Part shown: piece by piece, positions 24,326 through 32,680 of the stretch
Position numbering within the stretch: the stretch's first letter is position 1
Layout of the letters: every line of letters starts with the position of its first letter
Assembly: GCA_015064855.1 (NCBI GenBank)
Contig: SVRK01000013.1
Span: 1-47,583, forward strand
Origin: Oscillospiraceae bacterium
GTDB lineage: Bacteria; Bacillota; Clostridia; Oscillospirales; CAG-272
Reading direction: 5' to 3'
Length of the DNA: 47,583 nt
The notes under the pieces: generated by a model
What the model was told of the DNA's origin: nothing
Database searches by the model: none
The model's input: the letters and a program-made list of their open reading frames with translations, nothing else
Made by a program: the position numbers and the translations under genes

Positions 24326-25035
24326 TTTGCAACCTCAATAGCTTCCTTTAAATCAATTGCGCCTGTGTAATAGGCCTTGCCTATTATTGCGCCATATAAA
24401 TCCATTTCCTTTAGTGCCTTTATATCATCAATACTAGACACTCCCCCCGATGCAACTATATCAAGGGTGTATTTTTTTGATAACTCACTATAAAGTGCTA
24501 AATTTGTGCCCTTCATAGCGCCATCCTTTGAAATATCTGTGCAAATTACTGTTTTCACACCTAAATTTTGCATTTTCGAAAGAAACTCGTCAAGTGAATA
24601 TTGACTCTTTTCTATCCAGCCCTTGATTGCGATATATCCGTCCTTAACGTCAGCACCAACTGCAATTTTTTCACCATATTTCGACAGTGCTTCCTTTAAA
24701 AATTCTTCGTCGTTTACCGCACTCGTGCCTAAAATAACGCGATTTGCACCATTTTCAAGATATGCATCAACAGTTTTCATACTGCGTATGCCACCGCCTA
24801 TCTCTAAAAACAAATCCGTTTCAGAGGCTATTCTTTTGACAACGTCCAGATTTGGTGTTTCACCCGTTTTTGCGCCCTCAAGGTCAACCACGTGGATGAA
24901 TTTCGCACCCTTTTGCTGAAAATCCTTAGCGATTTCCCAAGGCTTGTTGCTATAAATTGTCATTTGTGCGTAATCGCCTTTAAATAGGCGCACCGCTTTT
25001 TTGTCGTATAAATCTATTGCGGGAAAAACGTTCAT
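24322..25035 (-). CDS. hisA: ProFAR isomerase
   Basis: 237 residues. The barrel paralogous to HisF shows FPAIDLYDKKAVRLFKGDY (Asp8) and AVGADVKDG (Asp129) as the catalytic acids, and LEIGGGIRS, VASGGVSSIDD phosphate loops. It performs the Amadori rearrangement of ProFAR to PRFAR. It overlaps both neighbours by 4 bp. Confidence 0.97.
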   Translation of the reverse strand: MNVFPAIDLYDKKAVRLFKGDYAQMTIYSNKPWEIAKDFQQKGAKFIHVVDLEGAKTGETPNLDVVKRIASETDLFLEIGGGIRSMKTVDAYLENGANRVILGTSAVNDEEFLKEALSKYGEKIAVGADVKDGYIAIKGWIEKSQYSLDEFLSKMQNLGVKTVICTDISKDGAMKGTNLALYSELSKKYTLDIVASGGVSSIDDIKALKEMDLYGAIIGKAYYTGAIDLKEAIEVAK

Positions 25036-25652
25036 TTATCCATCTCCATTTCAGAAAATGCTCTTAATATGTTAAGTCCTACGTTGCCACTCTTTTCGGG
25101 GTGAAATTGGCATCCCATTACGTTATCCTTTCCTACTATTGCAGTGATGTCCTTATCATATTCCGCATACGCAAGAAGCGAGTCGTCACAATCAACCGCG
25201 TAATATGAATGAACAAAATACACGTAATCGCCCTCTTTTATGTATTTGAAAAGTGGGTGCTCCTTTTTAAAGCTCAATGCATTATATCCAATGTGAGGAA
25301 TTTGCAATTTTTCATCAATTACGCCTTCCATACCGATAACAGAGCCTTTAAGTAAGCCAAGCCCCTTATGCTCTCCATACTCATAGCTTTTTTCAAAAAG
25401 AAGCTGCATACCAAGACATATACCCATAATAGGCTTGCCTTTTTTTGCTTCCTCGATTATAACCTTATCAAGACCTGTTTCTCTTAATTTTTGGATTGCG
25501 TCGCCAAACGCACCTACCCCCGGCAAGATTAGCTTATCGCTATTTCTTATAACCTCGGGGTCACTGGTTACAGTCGCGTCCTGTCCTATATATTTAAATG
25601 AAGATACTACGGAGAAAAGGTTTCCTATTCCATAGTCGATTATTGCTATCAT
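25032..25652 (-). CDS. hisH: Imidazole glycerol phosphate synthase, glutaminase subunit
   Basis: 206 residues. MIAIIDYGIGNL begins the class I amidotransferase; PIMGICLGMQLLFE gives nucleophile Cys79 and GCQFHPEKSG gives His184 and Glu186. It supplies ammonia to HisF. It overlaps hisA by 4 bp and hisB by 1 bp. Confidence 0.97.
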   Translation of the reverse strand: MIAIIDYGIGNLFSVVSSFKYIGQDATVTSDPEVIRNSDKLILPGVGAFGDAIQKLRETGLDKVIIEEAKKGKPIMGICLGMQLLFEKSYEYGEHKGLGLLKGSVIGMEGVIDEKLQIPHIGYNALSFKKEHPLFKYIKEGDYVYFVHSYYAVDCDDSLLAYAEYDKDITAIVGKDNVMGCQFHPEKSGNVGLNILRAFSEMEMDK

Positions 25653-26239
25653 TAGATTACTCCTTTTGTGGAGGGAACTTCGTCCTTGAATTTTTGGTCA
25701 ACTGCAACCGCAGTCTTTAAAGCTCTGCCAAATGCCTTAAATGCACCCTCTATTATATGGTGAGAGTTCGTGCCGGCAAGAGATTTTAAGTGAATTGTAA
25801 TACCGCTTTCACGAGCAAGAGCCATAAAAAACTCCTCACAAAGCTCGGTATCAAAATCGCCAACCCTATATGATGGGATATTAAGAGTAAAATATAGTCC
25901 GCCTCTGCCTGAAATATCAATAGCACATAAAATCAGCGCCTCATCCATTGGCAAAATAACGTCTGCATATCTTTCAATACCCTTTTTTTCACCAAGTGCG
26001 TCCTTTATAGCTTTGCCTAGGCAAATTGCAATATCCTCTGCTGTGTGGTGATAGTCAACCTCGGTATCCCCCTTGCAATTAACCTTTAAATCTATTCTTG
26101 AATGACGTGAAAACAAGGTGAGCATATGGTCAAGAAACCCACAGCCGGTATTTATTTCATTTTCGCCCTTGCCATCGAGGTTAAGCGACAGGAAAATATC
26201 TGTTTCCTTTGTTGTTCTTGCAATTTCTGCCGTTCTCAT
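25652..26239 (-). CDS. hisB: Imidazoleglycerol-phosphate dehydratase
   Basis: 195 residues, monofunctional dehydratase length, without the N-terminal HAD phosphatase of enterobacterial HisB. GCGFLDHMLTLFSRH, VDYHHTAEDIAICLG and GTNSHHIIEGAFKAFGRAL are the two His-rich metal motifs repeated in this duplicated fold. It dehydrates IGP to imidazole acetol phosphate. It overlaps hisC by 4 bp. Confidence 0.97.
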   Translation of the reverse strand: MRTAEIARTTKETDIFLSLNLDGKGENEINTGCGFLDHMLTLFSRHSRIDLKVNCKGDTEVDYHHTAEDIAICLGKAIKDALGEKKGIERYADVILPMDEALILCAIDISGRGGLYFTLNIPSYRVGDFDTELCEEFFMALARESGITIHLKSLAGTNSHHIIEGAFKAFGRALKTAVAVDQKFKDEVPSTKGVI

Positions 26240-27300
26240 TTTTTCGCCTCCAATATTTCTTTTGTTTTTCCAAGGAAGATATCCATTTGCGCTTTTGTTC
26301 CTATGGTAATTCTATTAAAATCCTTGATTTTTTCTGCTTTAAAGTGACGTACCAAAATGCCATTTTCCTTGAGCTTTAGATAAAGCTCCTCACCGCTGAT
26401 TTTATCGCTCTTAGCAAACAAGAAATTAGCACGTGAATCGAGCACGAAAAATCCCATTTTTTCAAGCTCTTTTTTTGTATATTCGCGGTTTTCGATAATC
26501 TTTTTGCAGTTATCCATATAGTAAGAATCACTGTCTATTGCACATGCACCCGCCACTTGACTTATGCGGTTTACATTATATGGATTTGTTGAATATTTTA
26601 TTGTATTTAAGTCGTTTATAATAGCTTTTGAACCAATACCGAAGCCAATTCTTGCGCCTGCCATTGAACGAGATTTTGAAAAAGTCATTGTAACTAATAA
26701 ATTCTCGTATTTATGTACAAGCTCTACACAACTTTCTGCGCCAAAATCAACGTACGCCTCGTCAATAACCACCACGTTATTGGGGCTTGATTTAACGATT
26801 TCCTCAATTTGTGCCAAAGAAAGTGCCAAGCCTGTCGGTGCATTAGGATTTGCAATTACAACAGTTGTATTTTTTCCTATATAATCATTTGGATCTATTG
26901 TAAAATCATCCTTCAAGGGCACTTGACGGTATTTAACTCCGTTTAGGTCGGCAAACACGGGGTAAAAGCCATAGCTTATTTCCGGAAAAAGCATTTCTTT
27001 CTCAGTGTTACCGTAAGCCATAAACGCAAAGTTTAAAACCTCGTCACTACCATTTGTAACAAGAACCATATCCTTGTCTACACCATATCTTTTAGCAATC
27101 TTTTCTGTTATGATTTTTGCTTCAGGGTCGGAGTACAAATGGAGCTTTTCAGCCTCTTTTTTTACTGCTTCATACACGTTTTCAGATGGTGCGTAAGGTG
27201 ATTCATTTGTGTTTAGCTTCACATATTCCATATCCTTGGGCTGTTCACCAGGTGTATATGGAATGAGCTTAGAATATTTAGAGCTGAAAAATCTACTCAT
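26236..27300 (-). CDS. hisC: Histidinol-phosphate aminotransferase
   Basis: 354 residues, class I/II PLP aminotransferase. LNTNESPYAPS, TNGSDEVL, VVIANPNAPTGLAL, VVIDEAYVDF and TFSKSRSMAGARIGF (PLP lysine K209) are all present. It transfers an amino group from glutamate to imidazole acetol phosphate. It starts 17 bases after hisD with its own site. Confidence 0.95.
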   Translation of the reverse strand: MSRFFSSKYSKLIPYTPGEQPKDMEYVKLNTNESPYAPSENVYEAVKKEAEKLHLYSDPEAKIITEKIAKRYGVDKDMVLVTNGSDEVLNFAFMAYGNTEKEMLFPEISYGFYPVFADLNGVKYRQVPLKDDFTIDPNDYIGKNTTVVIANPNAPTGLALSLAQIEEIVKSSPNNVVVIDEAYVDFGAESCVELVHKYENLLVTMTFSKSRSMAGARIGFGIGSKAIINDLNTIKYSTNPYNVNRISQVAGACAIDSDSYYMDNCKKIIENREYTKKELEKMGFFVLDSRANFLFAKSDKISGEELYLKLKENGILVRHFKAEKIKDFNRITIGTKAQMDIFLGKTKEILEAKK

Positions 27301-27317
27301 TTTTTCCTCCTTATAAA

Positions 27318-28595
27318 TTATTTTTCAAAACGAATTGTTGCGCTCTTTGCATGCGCGTGCAAGCCTTCCTTTTCGGCAAAGGCTGCAACCTTGTCAGCTA
27401 CCTTTTCAAGCGCTTCTTTAGTATAATAAGTAAATTGTGTTTTCTTTACGAAGTCATCAACTGACAAAGGAGATGAAAATCTTGCACTGCCACTTGTTGG
27501 TAGTGTGTGGTTAGGGCCTGCAAAGTAGTCGCCTAGTGCCTCGGGACAATATTTACCCATAAAGATTGAGCCTGCGTGCTTAACCTTGTCAAGGTAGTCA
27601 AATGGGTTATCTACTGCGAGCTCAAGGTGCTCGGGTGCTATTTCATTAGCAATATCAATAGCGAGCATTAAATCATTTTCCGCTACGATAATCTTTCCGT
27701 TTTTGTCAATAGAATATCTTGCAATTTCCGCTCTTGGCAAAAGTGGAATTTGTCTTTCGAGCTCGTCGCTAACCTTAATTGCCAAATCATAAGAGTCGGT
27801 AACCAACACAGCGCTTGCCATTTTGTCATGCTCAGCTTGGGATAATAGGTCTGCAGCTACATATTGGGGGTCTGCTGTTTTGTCAGCCACAACCAAAATT
27901 TCACTTGGACCTGCTATCATATCAATAGAAACCTTGCCAAAAACCTGTTTTTTAGCCTCGGCAACATATGCGTTACCCGGACCTACGATTTTATCAACGC
28001 AAGGGATAGATTCCGTACCATAAGCAAGTGCTGCCACCGCTTGTGCACCGCCTACCTTGAAAATTCTATCAACTCCTGCGATTTTTGCAGATGCTAAAAT
28101 CGCAGGATTAACCTTGCCGTCCTTTGATGGTGGAGTTACCATAACAATCTCGGAGCAACCCGCTATTTTTGCAGGAATGCTATCCATCAAAACAGTTGAT
28201 GGATATGCGGCAGTTCCCCCCGGAACGTATAGACCTACCTTTTCAATAGGTGTTACCTTTTGTCCGATTACAACACCGTTTTCTTCTTTAATTTGGAAGC
28301 CGTCTCTTACTTGTTTTTTGTGAAATTTGGTTATATTTTCCTTTGCTTCCTTAACGATTTCTATAAAATCAGGGTCAACGCTATTAAATGCGTCCTCGAT
28401 TTCCTTTTCGCTTACCTCAAGCGAGGAAAGAGTAACCTTATCAAATTTCTCTGCATATTCAAATAGAGCCTTATCTCCATTTTTCTTGACGTTTTCAATG
28501 ATTGATGCTACAACCTCTTCAACGCCTGATGCAATATTATCACGTGCGAAGATTTCACTATTCGAAACCTCGCCATATTTGTATATCTTAATCAT
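27318..28595 (-). CDS. hisD: Histidinol dehydrogenase
   Basis: 425 residues. VGLYVPGGTAAYPSTVLM, DKIVGPGNAYVAEAK, DMIAGPSEILVVAD, LLSQAEHD and GPNHTLPTSGSARF are family blocks; Gln/His of the SQAEHD loop and the last His-containing block bind zinc. It oxidises histidinol to histidine in two NAD-dependent steps. It overlaps hisG by 8 bp. Confidence 0.97.
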   Translation of the reverse strand: MIKIYKYGEVSNSEIFARDNIASGVEEVVASIIENVKKNGDKALFEYAEKFDKVTLSSLEVSEKEIEDAFNSVDPDFIEIVKEAKENITKFHKKQVRDGFQIKEENGVVIGQKVTPIEKVGLYVPGGTAAYPSTVLMDSIPAKIAGCSEIVMVTPPSKDGKVNPAILASAKIAGVDRIFKVGGAQAVAALAYGTESIPCVDKIVGPGNAYVAEAKKQVFGKVSIDMIAGPSEILVVADKTADPQYVAADLLSQAEHDKMASAVLVTDSYDLAIKVSDELERQIPLLPRAEIARYSIDKNGKIIVAENDLMLAIDIANEIAPEHLELAVDNPFDYLDKVKHAGSIFMGKYCPEALGDYFAGPNHTLPTSGSARFSSPLSVDDFVKKTQFTYYTKEALEKVADKVAAFAEKEGLHAHAKSATIRFEK

Positions 28596-29217
28596 TGTCC
28601 TTTACCTGCTCTGCCAAAAACTCTGCTATTTTCTCGATTTCCTCTGTTTTAAACTTAAAGCTAGATTTATTAGCTATAAGTCGCGCTGAAATTGGGAAAA
28701 TTTCTTCCTTTACCTCAAGGTTGTTTTCCTTCAAGGTTGTTCCTGTTTCAACTATATCAACAATAACGTCGGAAAGGCCTAAAATAGGGGCTATTTCAAT
28801 CGAACCGTTTAATTTGATAATATCAATATCACGGCATTTACCCGAATAATATTTCTTTGCAACGTTTACAAATTTTGTTGCGACCTTTAGGGTTTGAGTG
28901 TTGTCGTCATAAAAATCCTTTTTTCCGGCAACTGCCATGCGACATTTACCAATATTAAGGTCTAAAAGCTCGTAAACATCAGGCTCATATTCAAGCAAAA
29001 TGTCTTTACCGCAAACACCGATATCAGCCGCGCCTCTTTCAACGTAAATTGAAACGTCTGACGGCTTAACCCAGAAATATCTTACACCCTTTTCCTCGTT
29101 TTCAAAAATAAGCTTTCTGTTATTTTCAAGTATAGAAGGACACTCATATCCGCATAGGGCAAACATCTTATAAACCTTTTCGCCAAGACGTCCCTTGGGA
29201 AGTGCTACGTTAATCAT
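28588..29217 (-). CDS. hisG: ATP phosphoribosyltransferase, short catalytic subunit
   Basis: 209 residues: the short HisG lacking the C-terminal regulatory domain. NVALPKGRLGEKVYKMFAL, DIGVCGKDILLEY and VDIVETGTTLKENNLEV (PRPP-binding) are typical. It needs the HisZ subunit encoded just upstream for activity and histidine feedback. It catalyses the first committed step. Confidence 0.95.
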   Translation of the reverse strand: MINVALPKGRLGEKVYKMFALCGYECPSILENNRKLIFENEEKGVRYFWVKPSDVSIYVERGAADIGVCGKDILLEYEPDVYELLDLNIGKCRMAVAGKKDFYDDNTQTLKVATKFVNVAKKYYSGKCRDIDIIKLNGSIEIAPILGLSDVIVDIVETGTTLKENNLEVKEEIFPISARLIANKSSFKFKTEEIEKIAEFLAEQVKDND

Positions 29218-29227
29218 TATTATTTCC

Positions 29228-30298
29228 TCAAATCTCTACTATTTCTTTATATCTTAATTTTTGGGGTATTGCTTTTTGTGCGCTTACTGTTTTTCCCATG
29301 TCATTTAATTTTTCAATTTCTTTAGCTAGCTTAGCTGTTTCTGTATTATCTGAATACAATAGTAAAACGTCAACATCATACTTGTTTTGGCTTTCGTTTA
29401 TGCCCTCAAGCAAATCTGTGTAAATCGCAAAGCCTATTCCCTTTGAGCGTTTGCCCATTTTGAATAGAAGCTTATCGTAGCTACCGCCAAAAAGAACGCA
29501 CTCGGCAACGCCACTTAAAAATCCGTTAAATACTATGCCATTATAATAATTCATATCGTTTACTATTGAAAAATCAAGGCGAATTTTATAGTTACCCAAA
29601 AGTGAGGTTAACTCCTTTAGTTCTTTTGTGGCTGATACAAATTCATCATTAACATTCATATTTTCAAGCTTGGAAATAACTGTCTTTGGCTCACCATAAA
29701 CAGAAATAAAATCACAAAGCATTTCTGTTTTATCTTCGCAAACCCCATATTTTTGTGAAGCTAGCTTAATTTCGTGCCTACTCTTTTTCTTGATTGCATC
29801 AAGCACCCCTTGTCGATACGCTTCATTAGAAGAAACACTATCGAGAAGTGATGACAAAATTCCCATATGTGAAATTTCAAGAACATAGTCGCCTGAAACC
29901 GCCTCAAGACTCTTTCTTGCAAGAGTTATAACCTCGTATGTGTCGTAAAGATCAAGATCTCCTACACATTCAAGTCCTGTCTGCATAATTTCCTTATATT
30001 CTCTTGTTTTGCCGGAAATACGGTAAACGTTTTCGCTGTAATAAACCTTGCTTTTTGTTCCTTTGTTATCCGTTGCATTTTTGATAATCGACAAGGTAAC
30101 GTCAGGCTTTAAGGCAAGAAGCTTTCCATGAGTGTCTGTAAATGTAATAACACCGTCACCTATTAAAAACTCCTTGTTTTTAGCGTATAAATCATATTCC
30201 TCAAACTTATTCATCTTATATGGCAAATAACCATATTTTGAATAAAGTTGGCGAAGGGATAATATTATTTTTTCTTCATTTTTTAGGTAGTTAATCAC
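29228..30298 (-). CDS. hisZ: ATP phosphoribosyltransferase regulatory subunit
   Basis: 356 residues, a class II aminoacyl-tRNA synthetase-like (HisRS paralogue) protein. LKPDVTLSI, YYSENVYRISGK, REYKEIMQTGLECVG are motif-2-like blocks, and the anticodon-binding domain is absent or reduced, as in HisZ. It pairs with short HisG. It overlaps the yerC-like gene by 4 bp. Confidence 0.92.
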   Translation of the reverse strand: MINYLKNEEKIILSLRQLYSKYGYLPYKMNKFEEYDLYAKNKEFLIGDGVITFTDTHGKLLALKPDVTLSIIKNATDNKGTKSKVYYSENVYRISGKTREYKEIMQTGLECVGDLDLYDTYEVITLARKSLEAVSGDYVLEISHMGILSSLLDSVSSNEAYRQGVLDAIKKKSRHEIKLASQKYGVCEDKTEMLCDFISVYGEPKTVISKLENMNVNDEFVSATKELKELTSLLGNYKIRLDFSIVNDMNYYNGIVFNGFLSGVAECVLFGGSYDKLLFKMGKRSKGIGFAIYTDLLEGINESQNKYDVDVLLLYSDNTETAKLAKEIEKLNDMGKTVSAQKAIPQKLRYKEIVEI

Positions 30299-30588
30299 TT
30301 TTTTGCCTCTTCCATTCTATCAAGAATCATAGAATAACCGCCGTCACCATATTCAAGGCAACGGTTAACACGGCTGATTGTTGCTGTGCTCATACCAGTT
30401 TCCTTTGTGATGACTGCATAATTTATTCCTTCTCTTAGCATTTTTGCAGCTTTGAGTCTTTGCGCTATTTCCAAAACCTCTTTGATTGTGCAAGCATCTC
30501 CAAAGAATTTATAACACTCTTCAACAGTTTTCAATGACAAAATAGCCTCAAAAAGTTCTTCAACCTCTTTAGTGTGTAATTTGCTCAT
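30295..30588 (-). CDS. yerC: TrpR-like regulator, YerC/YecD family
   Basis: 97 residues. EVLEIAQRLKAAKMLREGINY followed by AVITKETGMSTATISRVNRCLEYGDGGY is the TrpR-type helix-turn-helix of the YerC/YecD family, which often precedes or lies near his genes in Bacillota. First gene of the operon, overlapping hisZ by 4 bp. Its promoter contains two overlapping perfect palindromes with CTAAAGTA-like half-sites, so autoregulation of the his operon, probably with histidine or a related corepressor, is likely (inference). Confidence 0.9.
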   Translation of the reverse strand: MSKLHTKEVEELFEAILSLKTVEECYKFFGDACTIKEVLEIAQRLKAAKMLREGINYAVITKETGMSTATISRVNRCLEYGDGGYSMILDRMEEAKK

Positions 30589-30633
30589 ATTATTCCTTCC
30601 TTCTTGTCAAAAACTCTATTTTTCGACTTTATC

Positions 30634-30680
30634 ACTTTAGTGTACTAAAGTATTATAATACTTTTAAATATATTTGTCAA
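30634..30680 (-). promoter_or_regulatory. his operon promoter with overlapping operators
   Basis: Read on the minus strand: TTGACA (30675-30680), 17 bp, TATAAT (30652-30657), both perfect. Two palindromes overlap the -10 region and start site: an 18-bp perfect palindrome AAAGTATTATAATACTTT (30647-30664) covering the -10, and ACTTTAGT/ACTAAAGT with a 2-bp spacer (30634-30651) just downstream. Repeated, overlapping half-sites recall TrpR-type operators and suit binding by the YerC-like protein encoded first in the operon. Confidence 0.8.
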
Positions 30681-30712
30681 TAGATTTCCGATATTATTTA
30701 TATAATATAAAG

Positions 30713-30741
30713 AAAAGAACCGCGATTGCGGTTCTTTTTAT
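30713..30741 (-). terminator. Terminator of the split secreted gene (copy 3 of 3)
   Basis: AAAAGAACCGC pairs with GCGGTTCTTTT around GATT. It isolates the upstream secreted gene from the his promoter 33 bp later. Confidence 0.85.
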
Positions 30742-30748
30742 TTATTAT

Positions 30749-31357
30749 TTATTCTTGTGGGGTTACCTCAGGAGTAACGTCCTCTTCGCCTTGGATGTCA
30801 TTATAACAAATCATAGTTGAAGTGGTTGTTGCTTTGCCCTCACCAACATAAGCAACACTTTCGCCATCAATGATGTATGCACAAACATGTACCTTTGTTG
30901 CTTTGCTTGTGTCTGTTGAAATGTTATTGAGTCTAACTTGAACGTTATTGTAGATACCCTCATTGAAGTTCACCTTCAATACAGATGTGTCAGTTACCTC
31001 TCCGTCAAGACCGATTAGCTCATTTATTGTTGCATTAGCTGATACAACAAGACCATAGCTTGGAGCTGTGTTACCGAGAGCTTCATATTTTGCCATTGCA
31101 TCAAAGTCAACCTTCATATCGAACATAAATGCATCAGCGCTCTTTGAGTAGCCCTTTGAAATAAAGAGTGGACCAGCGAGCTTTGTTTCAACAACATTTG
31201 AACATCTTGAGCATTCTTCAAACATGCAATAATCTGTAATATACTTATCGCCCTTAAATGCGTTATATGGAGCTTTCTCATCGTGGTCACCTTGGTAGAA
31301 GGCTTGGCAGGTGTTGTAGTTATATATATAGAATTTCTTGTTTTGCTCTGTTGCCAT
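30749..31357 (-). CDS. C-terminal part of a frameshifted secreted LRR-like protein
   Basis: 202 residues counted from the first ATG, but the frame is open further upstream to the junction at about 31398 (reading ...LEWDSSKPDSYYIN before MATEQ). No ribosome binding site precedes this ATG. The content matches the last third of the intact paralogue at 20058-21971: FYIYNYNTCQAFYQ against FYNYNRCDAFYD, a Cys cluster (CMFEECSRCS), MAKYEALGNTAPSYGLVVSANAT against LAKYEEIKGTRLQYGLIVSAAAT, and VCAYIIDGESVAYVGEGKA. It is thus the continuation of the gene at 31396-32508, not a separate gene. It ends in an acidic/Pro tail (EEDVTPEVTPQE). Confidence 0.7.
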   Translation of the reverse strand: MATEQNKKFYIYNYNTCQAFYQGDHDEKAPYNAFKGDKYITDYCMFEECSRCSNVVETKLAGPLFISKGYSKSADAFMFDMKVDFDAMAKYEALGNTAPSYGLVVSANATINELIGLDGEVTDTSVLKVNFNEGIYNNVQVRLNNISTDTSKATKVHVCAYIIDGESVAYVGEGKATTTSTMICYNDIQGEEDVTPEVTPQE

Positions 31358-31395
31358 ATTAATATAATAGCTATCTGGTTTACTTGAGTCCCATT

Positions 31396-32508
31396 CTAAA
31401 ATGTTAGTTTATTGTCAGGATTATATTGGTTTGTAAGTCTGTTATTGTTTTTGGAAGCTACTGCTATTTCAACCAGATCATCTAACTCCTCTTTTGTACC
31501 ATTATAGAAAAACACACCATATGAAGGACCTGCTGTTCCATCATGTGTAAATGTATGTTGTGATACTGTTTTCAAGGTTTTTGGAATATAATATATAGTT
31601 AAGCTATTGCAAGTGTGGAAAACACTAAAACCAGTTGTTTCTTTCAATGAAGCACCTAACTTTATAGTTGTAAGATTTCTGCAGGCTGCAAAAGCTCTCT
31701 CTGCTATTGTTGTTACAGAGTTAGGTAATACTAAGCTGGTCAATGAATTACAATCTGTAAATGCATTCTGTTTTATTGTAGTCAGAACACTATTAGGAGC
31801 AAAATTGACACTTGCCAACGAATAGTTTCTATAAAATGGTGTTCCTTGATTTGTACCATTACCATTAATGATTTCTACACTTGCAGGGATATTTATTGAA
31901 GTAAGATTTCTTGCTTCGTGCGCAAAATTTTGAGGAATATTATTAATAGGAGTTTCAAACTCAAGTTCGACCACCATAACAGGTGTTTCCTGGAATGGGT
32001 TATTCTCAAAGGCTGTTAAGGTATTAGGACAATAAACAAATAGAATATTATTATTAAAATATGAGTTATATCCACCAAAGGATTTAAATCCCCATGTTTT
32101 AATTCCTGCATTATCAGGGAAATTTACGCTTACGGTGTTTTTGTTTGTAACTGGGCTTGTAAAATTATATACACCATTTTCATTAATTGTACCTGCCTCG
32201 CCAACAGTTTTCAAGCTTGCTACTGTGAAAGTCTTATTGCCAGCATCGTCTGTTTGAGAGTTGGTAATGTACCAGGTAAGCTCATTACCTTGTGCGTCTA
32301 CTTTATCAAAGCCGTTTCCTTGCTTATTTGACGCAATAAAAGCATTTGGGGTTCCTCCATAATTAGTTGCTGTTGTTTCATAGTCAAAAGAAAATAGCAT
32401 GTTGCCGTCTGCATCGTTGTATGTATATGTAACTGCACCAACTGAAACAATCAACAAGCATACAAAGCAAGCTGCAAGTAAAAGTGTAAAAAGAATTTTC
32501 TTTTTCAT
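31396..32508 (-). CDS. N-terminal part of a frameshifted secreted LRR-like protein
   Basis: 370 residues with TAAAGGAG upstream. A signal peptide (MKKKILFTLLLAACFVCLL, cleavage near VGA-VT) nearly matches that of the paralogue at 20058-21971. From about residue 190 BspA-type leucine-rich repeats are clear (LTSINIPASVEIINGNGT, LTTIKQNAFTDCNSLTSLVLPNSV, TTIAERAFAACRNLTTIKLGASL). The frame stops at CTA-ACA-TTT-TAG. One extra T in this four-T run would read on as L-T-F-L-E-W-D-S-S-K and join the open frame of 30749-31357. So the gene carries a one-base deletion, a programmed -1 shift, a phase-variable tract or an assembly error. The joined product would be about 585 residues, close to its 637-residue paralogue. 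Confidence 0.75.
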   Translation of the reverse strand: MKKKILFTLLLAACFVCLLIVSVGAVTYTYNDADGNMLFSFDYETTATNYGGTPNAFIASNKQGNGFDKVDAQGNELTWYITNSQTDDAGNKTFTVASLKTVGEAGTINENGVYNFTSPVTNKNTVSVNFPDNAGIKTWGFKSFGGYNSYFNNNILFVYCPNTLTAFENNPFQETPVMVVELEFETPINNIPQNFAHEARNLTSINIPASVEIINGNGTNQGTPFYRNYSLASVNFAPNSVLTTIKQNAFTDCNSLTSLVLPNSVTTIAERAFAACRNLTTIKLGASLKETTGFSVFHTCNSLTIYYIPKTLKTVSQHTFTHDGTAGPSYGVFFYNGTKEELDDLVEIAVASKNNNRLTNQYNPDNKLTF

Positions 32509-32542
32509 ATTTTTTCTCCTTTAGGTATATTTTTACTTTTAT

Positions 32543-32571
32543 ATTATAACATATACTAAAGAAATTTTCAA
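32543..32571 (-). promoter_or_regulatory. Promoter of the split secreted gene
   Basis: Read on the minus strand: TTGAAA (32566-32571), 17 bp, TATAAT (32543-32548). The intact promoter and ribosome site argue the gene was recently, or still is, expressed. Confidence 0.8.
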
Positions 32572-32642
32572 CCTTTATTTAAATTTTCTGCTAATTGCAC
32601 AAGATTTTTTGATTTTTACACATCACGAGGCTAAAAAACAAA

Positions 32643-32669
32643 AAAAGTCGCACCCTGTGTACGACTTTT
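32643..32669 (-). terminator. Terminator of the ilv-leu operon
   Basis: AAAAGTCG pairs with CGACTTTT around an 11-nt loop, just after ridA; a T-rich run follows on the minus strand. Confidence 0.75.
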
Positions 32670-32680
32670 ATTTGTGCAAA

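Noticed and set aside
22120..30588. T-box or riboswitch before the his operon
   Set aside because: The short leader (about 50 nt) has only the palindromic operators and no T-box sequence; control is more likely by the YerC-like protein.
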